A DNA stretch of 64,000 nt from Saccharomycopsis malanga (lineage: Eukaryota; Ascomycota; Saccharomycetes; Ascoideales; Saccharomycopsidaceae): assembly GCA_004014935.1 (NCBI GenBank), contig CP025325.1, forward strand, positions 2,232,001 to 2,296,000, written 5' to 3'. Positions within the stretch are counted from its first letter, which is position 1. Each line of letters begins with the position of its first letter. A program made the translations under genes and the position numbers. Shown in pieces: positions 1-8,111 of the stretch. The notes below the pieces were generated by a model, which had not been told where the DNA came from, did no database searches, and was given only the letters and a program-made list of their open reading frames with translations.

Positions 1-1161
1 CCTCCATCACGCAAATTAGCAGACCTGCTGGCCTCCGATATGAATGATAAAGAAGCCAACTTTGAGAACAAGCTGACAGACGTTTATAATGGCATACATG
101 GCTCTGAAAACAATAATTTTATAGATATTGACTCGTCGTCGCCTGAAACCTCAGAGGATGAGATGGAAAATTCAAATTATGATTGGAACATTTTGTCACA
201 CCGCCCTTTGCAAGAAACAGCCACATTAACATCTGAATCAGCAGCTTCAGCTTCAGCCACTGCCACTGCCGCTGCTGCTATTAGAAACAGTCGTAAGCTT
301 CCACTAGGCTATGGTTTGCAACAAACTCCTCCACCTGTCAAACCACCTGTCAAACCAAGAAAAACAATTCCCTCTAAGGAGAACACAAAATCAGTAAAAT
401 CAGCATCGTTAAAGGAAGAAACAGAGCAAATACATTCAAAAATATCACAGGAATCACTGCAGCAACAAGAACCAAAAAGGAAAAAACCACCAATGGTACC
501 CAAGAAACCCAAAGGTTTACAAAGTGGGCCCTCCAAGAATAGCACTTCACAGATTTCCATCAGCGGAGGATTTAGCACCACCACCGGTAGTGCAATGAAT
601 GTGTCAACTAGCGAGCGGAGACATGATTCCAAACCGAAACTTCCACCAAGACCATCATCAACAAGCCAATTATCCCCGTCCTCACTGCGTTCTTCGTCGG
701 TTTCACTGTCAACACATCTTGCCGCTACTAGTTCTGCTGATGCAGTGACTATTAATAAAAATGGTTATACTTCCAACAGAAGAGATACCCGGGTAGAGAG
801 CCCTTTCAATGTGAATAATAGCTCACATTTAAACAGTAACGATAGCCTAATGGAGATAAATAGCAAAATTACCAGAAGCACCCCAGCAATACCTAGTACA
901 CGCAAATCTAGCACTTTAACCAATAGCAATATATCTTTCGACCCAGCAGTAATCAAACACTCAGCGACAGATGTCGGTATTATCACATCGGCGTCGGCCC
1001 AAGGCACCCAAATCATTGATAGAAAAGGGGAGCTTTGGCTTCAAAGATTAACGTTAACTATTAATTCCTTGCCTGATCATGTTGGATTGAAATTTTGGAT
1101 TGCGCCTAGTGATGTTGAGAATGACAGTTTCGACTGCGTGCTGAATGAAACGTTTGAATGA
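1..1161 (+). CDS. C-terminal part of a proline-rich, low-complexity protein (5' end outside window)
   Basis: The frame is open from base 1 with no stop before the first in-window Met at 40, so this is probably the 3' part of a longer gene; 386 residues are visible. I do not recognise the family. The visible part is Ser/Thr/Asn-rich and disordered in character, with an Ala/Ser/Thr stretch near residue 80 and at least three SH3-ligand-like proline/basic segments: PPPVKPPVKPRK (about 110), KKPPMVPKKPKG (about 160) and KPKLPPRPSS (about 210). Only the last 55 residues look folded (GELWLQRLTLTINSLPDHVG onward, ending LNETFE). SH3-ligand tails of this kind are known in yeast cortical actin and endocytosis proteins such as synaptojanin-type phosphatases and Aim3-like proteins. 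That is a guess about class, not an assignment. Two adjacent CTG codons at 22-27 would be Ser-Ser in the CUG-Ser code. It converges on POL12. Confidence 0.6.
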   Translation, partial: PPSRKLADLLASDMNDKEANFENKLTDVYNGIHGSENNNFIDIDSSSPETSEDEMENSNYDWNILSHRPLQETATLTSESAASASATATAAAAIRNSRKLPLGYGLQQTPPPVKPPVKPRKTIPSKENTKSVKSASLKEETEQIHSKISQESLQQQEPKRKKPPMVPKKPKGLQSGPSKNSTSQISISGGFSTTTGSAMNVSTSERRHDSKPKLPPRPSSTSQLSPSSLRSSSVSLSTHLAATSSADAVTINKNGYTSNRRDTRVESPFNVNNSSHLNSNDSLMEINSKITRSTPAIPSTRKSSTLTNSNISFDPAVIKHSATDVGIITSASAQGTQIIDRKGELWLQRLTLTINSLPDHVGLKFWIAPSDVENDSFDCVLNETFE

Positions 1162-1923
1162 TCCGGTCATTAATTACGGCTCACCATCGGTGCTATGACT
1201 TTCATTTGTAATATAATATAGAGTTGTTTATCTTATTCTAAATACAAAATTTTTCGCTTACGCAGAGAATAGTGTAACTTTTGAGTATTTACATCAATAA
1301 TTTGAAAAAGCATGTGGACTGTGCCAAAGTGGCACTGGCCATTCAAAATCCATTAGAAATTTAACCATGGATTCGGATATACTCTGACTAAATATCCTGC
1401 CTTTTTGAAAAAGATGACTATATATACATCTAGTTGTTGTCTATTTTGTTACTTATTATCCCAATGTGACCTGTATGTATTTGAAAACATGACCTGGCCT
1501 GGTACCTACCTCACTAAATCCTCAAGTGTTGAAATAAAAAAGTAAAAAATGCTACATACGTTCAATGAGGCACATAAAGTCGGGTGTATAAGGTGAAAAG
1601 CTCTTTTTTCGCCTATATAAATCACTGATCTAACACTGAAACAACTGAAATATTATCATGGAATTACACCAATCTGCATCGAACGAAAGTAAATAAGCCA
1701 AATGGCTCACTGCTACATATTATATTGGAAGACCAACTTAAAATGCCAAGTTGTAAACTAATTAGGCTCCCCCAATATCTACAGCAGACTCACATACTTT
1801 TGCAACACAGTTTCTGGCTCAACAAGAGTTTAAAAATCCCATTTAATTTACGGGGAAAATATTTCCGTAAACAGTACATGTATTAAACTGACAAAACAGC
1901 ATAAACAACAAACAAAATCTGAC
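1162..1923. other. Convergent intergenic gap, no gene seen
   Basis: This gap holds the 3' flanks of the proline-rich gene and POL12. It is AT-rich with only short open frames. A small perfect hairpin, GTGCCA-AAG-TGGCAC, lies near 1319-1333. Nothing else is supported. Confidence 0.6.
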
Positions 1924-3993
1924 TCACGTACTGACAATGTCAACTCTGCATCTTTTCCATACATCGTGGACATACAAGTTATCCTCTCCTTCCACCTTGG
2001 TCACATTTTGATCATCTCCAAAAGTCTTTGGCGCCTCAATGTTCAACACAGCGTATGTTCCAGCACGTTTTGCCTTCATGAAATGACCTGGGTTGATAAC
2101 AACGACGTTTTTCACGACACGAGCAAAGAATTTAAGCTGCGAAGGTATAATCAATACCTCTGGAGTTGCATCAGTGAACTCTGTTAGACCCAAGTACGGC
2201 ACATCCAAATCAGATCCCGAAACCTGTTGTATTTCAAAAGATGGGCCGTTATTGCTGAGTTTTTCTTCCACTTCTGATATTTTGAAATCAATGGACTCTG
2301 GTGGGGGCGTGATAAGCTTGATTTTCTGATGATTGACACCGCCTGGAAATAAAGGGTAGTACCGGCGCTGTTCGAGTATGTAATTAGCGATCCTGTCAAA
2401 ACGGTTAGCTAGGGCAGGCTCTCCATGAGAAATATCTTTTAAATCTTTGAAAATATCATTATTAGAAGCACCAAAAAGACACTCATTGAGTTGGAATGAT
2501 GAAGGATTAGGAAAACATTTGAAATTTTTATCTAATCCAAGCTGTTTCCGATTAAATGAGTCCTGGGGGTAAGAAGGATGTCTTGAAGAAGCATCTCTGG
2601 TAGATGGGATGATGATGACTTGGGTTTGTGGGCTGATTTTCTTCAAAATTGGAGCGACCAATGCTTTGAAAACGTCATCCAACGTTTTTGGCTTGAACGT
2701 TATATTACTATTATCCAATATTTCTTCTACTGAACCATCAACAATTTTGGGATGTGTATAATCGAGAAATGGGCCAAACATTACAATGTACTGGGGTTTG
2801 ACCTCGTTGTTCATTTTGTCCACTAGCAGGCTCAATTGGGTGAAGTCAAGACTGTCATTAGTAGTATAAGGCCCCGCAGTCACCACGATTTTCAAATTAC
2901 CACCATTTAGACTACGATTATACTCTTGAAGTTCTTCTCCAGTGGAAGTAGGAGACCCTAACAATGGAAGCGGCAACACCTCGCTGACGGTGAAATGTCT
3001 ACCATTAGCATTTCTCCCTTTCAAGGCTACTATTTGGCCGGGAAAAAAAGCAAAATCCAGAATTTTTGACAAATTCAATCGGACTCTTTGTCCAATGCCC
3101 GCAGACCGAGATGGCTCAAGACAAATCGATTCTTTATTTAGTGTTTCATCGTATGTTGCAAGAGGTGAGTCTGGCGTGATTCTTCCTACGGCTATGATGT
3201 CTGCTTGCGAGACAATGTTTGGGTTCCCCGGCTCATTGAAATCCAGAATAGTATCCTTGAGATAGTTAGTAAAAGAGTCAATCTGGTCATCAAGCACATC
3301 TGCAGCCTCCAAAAGATTCTGGCGCATTATTCTGAACTTGTATTTTGCAGGATCAAAATTTGATGCAAGCAATATTTTATTGGCTTCACGCAGTTCGGCA
3401 GAAGTGCTATTGGTGATCTGTGAATTAAGAGTGGTGAGAACTTCACCTGAATTTTTCTCGCCTGGAACAGAGCTCAAGTGTTCGTTAAGTGGTGCTATTT
3501 TAGCAGAAGGTGAGTCCCATTCCATAGTGTAGTCATTATCAGAACCTATCTTTGTTGGAGACGAGGAGAGTAACGATGTTCTTGGCGTCTTTTTAGCACG
3601 TTCTGTGGCTCCAAGTCCTGCTAACTTTCGTTTTGATGCGGACATTGGAGTGCTTGGAAGCATATCAAACATTGATCCCATCGGACTAGATGTGATTCTT
3701 CTAGTCTTTTTTGTTGATGTCAATTGTGGGTTTCCATGGGCTTTACTCTTTTGTTCCAAATTTTTCAAAACATAGCCCTGTAATTCAGAGAGAGTATCTA
3801 CGCTAAGTTTTGTCTTTTCATCTTCACCTGCAGACTTGTTCTTGGAGTAGCAAAACGTCTCCCAGTTAATATAGAGCTCCTCCACATCGAAATCAAACAC
3901 TTTCAAAAGCTCTGTGCATGATTTCAAGATATCCGGATCATTAGCAATGCGTCCAAAACGCTCTATTATCTGCTTTTCTTGATGGCTCACCAT
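1924..3993 (-). CDS. POL12: DNA polymerase alpha subunit B
   Basis: This is the B (regulatory) subunit of DNA polymerase alpha-primase, which tethers the primase-polymerase complex and acts in replication initiation and telomere capping. The 689-residue length fits the yeast family. In order it shows an N-terminal helical domain (about 1-75), a Ser/Thr-rich linker with several SP/TP sites (SSPMGS, STPMSA; likely Cdk targets, as known for Pol12), an OB-fold region (about 255-350) and the inactive calcineurin-like phosphoesterase domain (about 370-640) with the family-typical VMFGPFLDYTHPK segment. The C-terminus holds the conserved NPGHFMKAKRAGTYA region. The start is the ATG at 3993, which is also where homology begins. 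It is divergent from NUP116. Two MluI cell-cycle boxes lie 74-119 bp upstream, consistent with G1/S control. Confidence 0.95.
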   Translation of the reverse strand: MVSHQEKQIIERFGRIANDPDILKSCTELLKVFDFDVEELYINWETFCYSKNKSAGEDEKTKLSVDTLSELQGYVLKNLEQKSKAHGNPQLTSTKKTRRITSSPMGSMFDMLPSTPMSASKRKLAGLGATERAKKTPRTSLLSSSPTKIGSDNDYTMEWDSPSAKIAPLNEHLSSVPGEKNSGEVLTTLNSQITNSTSAELREANKILLASNFDPAKYKFRIMRQNLLEAADVLDDQIDSFTNYLKDTILDFNEPGNPNIVSQADIIAVGRITPDSPLATYDETLNKESICLEPSRSAGIGQRVRLNLSKILDFAFFPGQIVALKGRNANGRHFTVSEVLPLPLLGSPTSTGEELQEYNRSLNGGNLKIVVTAGPYTTNDSLDFTQLSLLVDKMNNEVKPQYIVMFGPFLDYTHPKIVDGSVEEILDNSNITFKPKTLDDVFKALVAPILKKISPQTQVIIIPSTRDASSRHPSYPQDSFNRKQLGLDKNFKCFPNPSSFQLNECLFGASNNDIFKDLKDISHGEPALANRFDRIANYILEQRRYYPLFPGGVNHQKIKLITPPPESIDFKISEVEEKLSNNGPSFEIQQVSGSDLDVPYLGLTEFTDATPEVLIIPSQLKFFARVVKNVVVINPGHFMKAKRAGTYAVLNIEAPKTFGDDQNVTKVEGEDNLYVHDVWKRCRVDIVST

Positions 3994-4066
3994 TTGTTCG
4001 TTATGCTAGGCCAAATCTTCTTCAAATATCAAGTTAATGTCAAATCATTTATAAAGGATAAAATCA

Positions 4067-4072
4067 ACGCGT
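4067..4072. promoter_or_regulatory. MluI cell-cycle box (ACGCGT), proximal
   Basis: A perfect ACGCGT palindrome lies 74 bp upstream of the POL12 ATG. In budding yeasts this is the MBF (Mbp1-Swi6) site that gives G1/S transcription to DNA-replication genes. The assignment to POL12 rather than to divergent NUP116 is inferred from known POL12 regulation. Confidence 0.65.
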
Positions 4073-4106
4073 CCATTTTGCAACTGAAAAATATACATGC
4101 GTACCG

Positions 4107-4112
4107 ACGCGT
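4107..4112. promoter_or_regulatory. MluI cell-cycle box (ACGCGT), distal
   Basis: This is a second perfect ACGCGT, 40 bp beyond the first. Paired boxes 40 bp apart are typical of MBF-controlled replication genes. The rest of the 349-bp POL12/NUP116 divergent promoter holds nothing else I can name. Confidence 0.65.
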
Positions 4113-4342
4113 CTCTCTGCGACAGTCACACGCAAGGAGCGGTTACGAGGCATTGGGTGGGTTACGAGTCACTGATTAGGGTCAGGTCAATAATATTTTT
4201 CTTTAAGCATTATGAAAGATGCAATGAAAAAGAGAACAATAAAATTGGTAGGTCTCCTGTAGAACGATTGGGTAATCAAACAGGCAAACATTAAGACATC
4301 CGCTTTGGCAACAGCGCATCTCAGTTGAATTAGTTTGCCAAG

Positions 4343-7300
4343 ATGTTTGGAAGATCGAACACCACAAGTGGGATGGGTGGATTTGGGTTCAATTCTCTGA
4401 CCAATAATAACAACTCCTCACCGTTTGGATCGTCATCAAACTCCGGCGGTCTATTTGGAAGTAACAACAATAATAATGCAGGCGGTACCAGTGGCTTTGG
4501 AGGCTTTGGAGCTAACAAGACCTCTCCATTTAGCCTGAATAGCAATACTGGAAGTGCTTTCGGAGGCGCCTCTACAGGCGGAGGTTTGTTTGGCTCAAGT
4601 AATACCAATAATAGCAGTTCTCCTTTTGGCACGACCAATAATACTGGCAGCGGCGGGTTGTTTGGTGCTTCCTCTAATACTGCGGCCAGCACTACTGGGT
4701 CTGGCTTTGGATTTGGAGGCTCTACTGGCGGATTTGGAGTTGGAGCTCAGACTAACCAGGGCACTGCCATTAAACCATATGCTGAGACTTATGAAAAAGA
4801 CGGTACTGGTGCCAACAACTATTACGAGAGTATATCAGCAATGACTGAATACAGAAACTTCAGTCCAGAGGAGTTGAGATGCCAGGATTATATGAGCAAC
4901 AGAAAGGTAGGAACTGCTGCAGGAGCTGGGGCTACAGGATTTGGTACCAATACCGGAGGCGCCTTTGGATCAGGTTCAGCCTTTGGAAATACAAGCGGAG
5001 GCTCAGCTTTTGGCTCAAATAATGCTTTTGGTTCCAATCCTGGCTCCAGTACTTTTGGTTCCAATAATAACTCTGGTGGATTATTTGGTAACAAACCAGC
5101 TACTGGTGGATTATTCGGAAGTACCAATAACGCCAGCACCACAGGAGCTTTTGGGGCAAATAACAATTCTTCCCCATTTGGAAGTACTAACAACAATCCC
5201 AGCGGTGGTCTTTTTGGAAGCAACACCAACAACAATACATCCGGTGGATTGTTTGGCAATAATAATGCTAACAAATCTCTTTTTGGTAGCAATACCAATA
5301 GTTCTCCATTTGGAAGTACTAGCAATACCAACACAGGTGGTTTGTTTGGCAACAATAACGCAGGCAGTAGCCCATTTGGCCAAACCAATAACAGCAATAC
5401 TGGATCAATTTTTGGCAGTAACAATAACAATACTTCGGGTGGATTGTTTGGAAGTAACAATAATAACAACGCATCAGGCGGTCTTTTTGGTAATAACAAT
5501 AACAACGCTGGTGGCGGTTTGTTTGGTAACAATGCTAATAACAATAATAATAATAATAACAATACTTCCGGAGGGTTGTTTGGTAACAATAATGCTAACA
5601 ACAATACCTCAGGAGGCTTATTTGGCAGCAAACCTGCCAGTACTGGCGGATTGTTTGGCTCCAATACCTCTGGTGGTGGTTTGTTCGGGAACAACAATAG
5701 TAACAACAACAATTCTAGTGGAGGTTTATTTGGAAACAACAACAACAACAACACTAACAATAACACCTCTGGTGGTTTATTTGGTACTAATAATACCAAC
5801 AATAGCAGTGGGGGCTTGTTTGGAAATAACAACAACAACAGTTCTGGTGGTCTATTTGGCAATAACAACAACAATGCAACTGGGGGAGGATTATTCGGAA
5901 ACAATGCCAATAACAACACCAGCACTGGTGGGTTGTTTGGAAATAACAACAACAACAATAACACCAGCACAACTGGCGGAGGATTGTTTGGAAATAATGC
6001 AAATAACAACAATTCATCGGGAGGCTTGTTTGGAAATAATAATGCTGGCTCTAATATGTTGAACAAATCTGCTGGAGCAACGGGCGGTCTTTTTGGAAAC
6101 AACAATAACACCTCCACCGTTGGAGGTGGATTGTTTGGTAACAATAACAGCAATAATAACACCACAGGAGGCGGTCTTTTCGGAAATAAAAGTAATACAT
6201 CCACGGGTGGATTGTTCGGTAACAACAACAACACTGCTGCTGGCGGGTTTGGCAACAAGCCTGCTACTGGATTTGGAAGCAATACTGCTTCATCTGGAGG
6301 TCTTTTTGGTAACAACAACAACAGCAATAACACTACCGGTTCGGCAGGTGGTCTTTTTGGAAACAAGCCTGCTGGCACCACTGGCGGTCTTTTCGGCAAC
6401 AATGCCAATAACAATAATACTTCTGGTGGTTTATTTGGTAATAACAATAACAGCAATACTGGCGGTGGACTCTTTGGCAACAATAACAACACCGCTGCAA
6501 ATAATACGTCTGGAGGTCTATTCGGTAATAATAATAATAATGTTGCACAGCAAAACGTTCAAGGCAATCAAAACCCTTACTCTACTAATCCATTGTTCGC
6601 CAACAATATTGCTAATGTAAATTCCACTGCTACTCAAGCTAACACATTTAATCCTGTTGCTACCCCCGTCTTGGTAAGTCTGGCTGTAAAAGAAAAAAAG
6701 AAGACCACTTTAACAGCTGCTTACAAGTTCAAACCAGTAAAGAATTTGTTTAATATTAACAATGTTTTGCAAGCTGACAATCAAGGAAGTAATACTCTCA
6801 CAGTAAGCCGCTCAACCGACAAATCAGCTCCTGAAGATGTCACCTTGAAACTCATTGGGTCTGACGCCAAAGATAACAAATCGTTTTTCAACTACGATAT
6901 TGACCAGAACATCTTGTCAACATTCGCTCCATCTAACGATTTGAAAAAGTTGGTTATCAAAAGATTTGCTAACGAAAATTTGAAGAACAAAACCGAACAA
7001 TCGCCTAAATACCTCTCCTTCAAAGGTGAAGATGGTCATGAAAGCAATGAAATTAAGCCTGGTTTCATTTCAAACAAGGAGCACGAGGAAACCGGCACTA
7101 GTGATGAGTTGCCAAAAAGCGGTAGCAAGCCTCCAGATGCTAGCGAAAAACCGTTTGCAGGTGCAGCTCAAAGTTTTGATACTGTTATCCCTGATGTATC
7201 AAGTTACACTGTTCTAAATGATAAGGGCTACTGGATATCTCCGTCAATTGAAACGTTAGAATCCATGTCTGAGATAGCTCAAAGAAAGGTGGAAAATTTT

Positions 7301-7657
7301 ATTGTCGGAAGAGTCGGCTTTGGTAAGGTCGAATTCAAAGAGCCTGTTGATATCACTGCTTTTACATCATTGTATGATATCCCAGAGAAGATCATTGATT
7401 TTGAAGAAGATGAGTTCGATGCTTACCCTTATGATGTCGATGCTCCACCTATAGGTGAAGGTTTGAACTTGGCAGCCAGAGTCACGCTTGAAAAACGTTT
7501 CCCATTCTTGAGAAAGAAGCCAATCAAAGATCCTAAGCATACTGTTGTTAGACATCACATCAAGAAGTTGCATCACCAACAAGGTACTGTGTTCGAAAGT
7601 TACGATCCCCTGACAGGTACTTGGGTATTCTCTGTTCCTCACCTTTTGCAAAAATGA
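4343..7657 (+). CDS. NUP116: GLFG-repeat nucleoporin of the Nup98/Nup116 family
   Basis: This is a phenylalanine-glycine nucleoporin of the nuclear pore that forms the permeability barrier and binds transport receptors. It has a few FG repeats at the N-terminus and a GLEBS-type Gle2-binding segment at about 140-185 (KPYAETYEKDG... EELRCQDY). About 33 GLFG repeats separated by Asn/Ser/Gly spacers follow from about 200 to 740. After a linker comes the C-terminal Nup98-type domain (about 955-1104, beginning near GYWISPSIETLESM). The GLEBS segment argues for Nup116 rather than Nup100 if the two are distinct here; many CUG-clade yeasts may carry a single gene. The chain ends VFSVPHLLQK, essentially at the position where Nup98 precursors self-cleave after HF, so there is no downstream partner to release. 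The Asn-rich repeat DNA produces long spurious frames on the other strand. Confidence 0.93.
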   Translation: MFGRSNTTSGMGGFGFNSLTNNNNSSPFGSSSNSGGLFGSNNNNNAGGTSGFGGFGANKTSPFSLNSNTGSAFGGASTGGGLFGSSNTNNSSSPFGTTNNTGSGGLFGASSNTAASTTGSGFGFGGSTGGFGVGAQTNQGTAIKPYAETYEKDGTGANNYYESISAMTEYRNFSPEELRCQDYMSNRKVGTAAGAGATGFGTNTGGAFGSGSAFGNTSGGSAFGSNNAFGSNPGSSTFGSNNNSGGLFGNKPATGGLFGSTNNASTTGAFGANNNSSPFGSTNNNPSGGLFGSNTNNNTSGGLFGNNNANKSLFGSNTNSSPFGSTSNTNTGGLFGNNNAGSSPFGQTNNSNTGSIFGSNNNNTSGGLFGSNNNNNASGGLFGNNNNNAGGGLFGNNANNNNNNNNNTSGGLFGNNNANNNTSGGLFGSKPASTGGLFGSNTSGGGLFGNNNSNNNNSSGGLFGNNNNNNTNNNTSGGLFGTNNTNNSSGGLFGNNNNNSSGGLFGNNNNNATGGGLFGNNANNNTSTGGLFGNNNNNNNTSTTGGGLFGNNANNNNSSGGLFGNNNAGSNMLNKSAGATGGLFGNNNNTSTVGGGLFGNNNSNNNTTGGGLFGNKSNTSTGGLFGNNNNTAAGGFGNKPATGFGSNTASSGGLFGNNNNSNNTTGSAGGLFGNKPAGTTGGLFGNNANNNNTSGGLFGNNNNSNTGGGLFGNNNNTAANNTSGGLFGNNNNNVAQQNVQGNQNPYSTNPLFANNIANVNSTATQANTFNPVATPVLVSLAVKEKKKTTLTAAYKFKPVKNLFNINNVLQADNQGSNTLTVSRSTDKSAPEDVTLKLIGSDAKDNKSFFNYDIDQNILSTFAPSNDLKKLVIKRFANENLKNKTEQSPKYLSFKGEDGHESNEIKPGFISNKEHEETGTSDELPKSGSKPPDASEKPFAGAAQSFDTVIPDVSSYTVLNDKGYWISPSIETLESMSEIAQRKVENFIVGRVGFGKVEFKEPVDITAFTSLYDIPEKIIDFEEDEFDAYPYDVDAPPIGEGLNLAARVTLEKRFPFLRKKPIKDPKHTVVRHHIKKLHHQQGTVFESYDPLTGTWVFSVPHLLQK

Positions 7658-8111
7658 TTTCTGACCTTGTTTTCATATCATTTTTTTTCAAGCATTCTGT
7701 ACTTTGTATGGTTTAGATCAGTTGTATGTATCTTTGTTCAATATATTCTTTTTTCCACTTTTTCAATTATTGTATTTTACATTGTGCTTTATTTCCAATG
7801 GACAATAAGACTAATTATACTTTAGGCTACTCAACTGAATAATATACGACTCAAGACTTTTGAAATTGTACTTTTGACCTATATACTAGAACTATAGAGT
7901 GTACACACTAGTCTATAGGTATATTGTCCTTATATATCAGTCTTTATAGTTTCATTTTATATACCATCCGGGCGGATGAAAATCGGTGAAAAAGTAAGAC
8001 AACATATTTCAGCGATGACTACATAGAGATTAAAATCTTTAATACCAGTTACCGTGTATCTTTGTGTGATTTCAAGGAACTACTTTAAATACTTACACTA
8101 GTGTTTTGACA
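7658..8111. other. NUP116 3' flank and MET18 promoter
   Basis: This gap is AT-rich and has no gene. It contains the inverted repeat listed at 7877-7920 and, near 7965-7978, the near-palindrome catccgggcggatg. That sequence presents everted CCG/CGG triplets of the sort bound by Zn2Cys6 factors; no specific regulator is assigned. Confidence 0.5.
7877..7920. repeat. 13-bp inverted repeat with 18-base loop
   Basis: ACCTATATACTAG at 7877-7889 and CTAGTCTATAGGT at 7908-7920 are inverted copies matching at 12 of 13 positions. They lie 220 bp past the NUP116 stop and about 190 bp before MET18. This could be a 3'-end hairpin or a promoter element; the function is unknown. Confidence 0.6.

Noticed and set aside
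4888-6492. 534-codon open frame on the minus strand rich in Leu and Pro, inside NUP116
   Set aside because: It is the mirror of the GGN-CTN-TTN-GGN and AAC/AAT repeats that code GLFG and Asn spacers; low-complexity composition and full overlap with a certain gene.
4941-6620. Long plus-strand frames (4941-6062, 6093-6620) in another phase of NUP116
   Set aside because: Same repeat effect; Thr/Ile/Leu-only composition with no domain.
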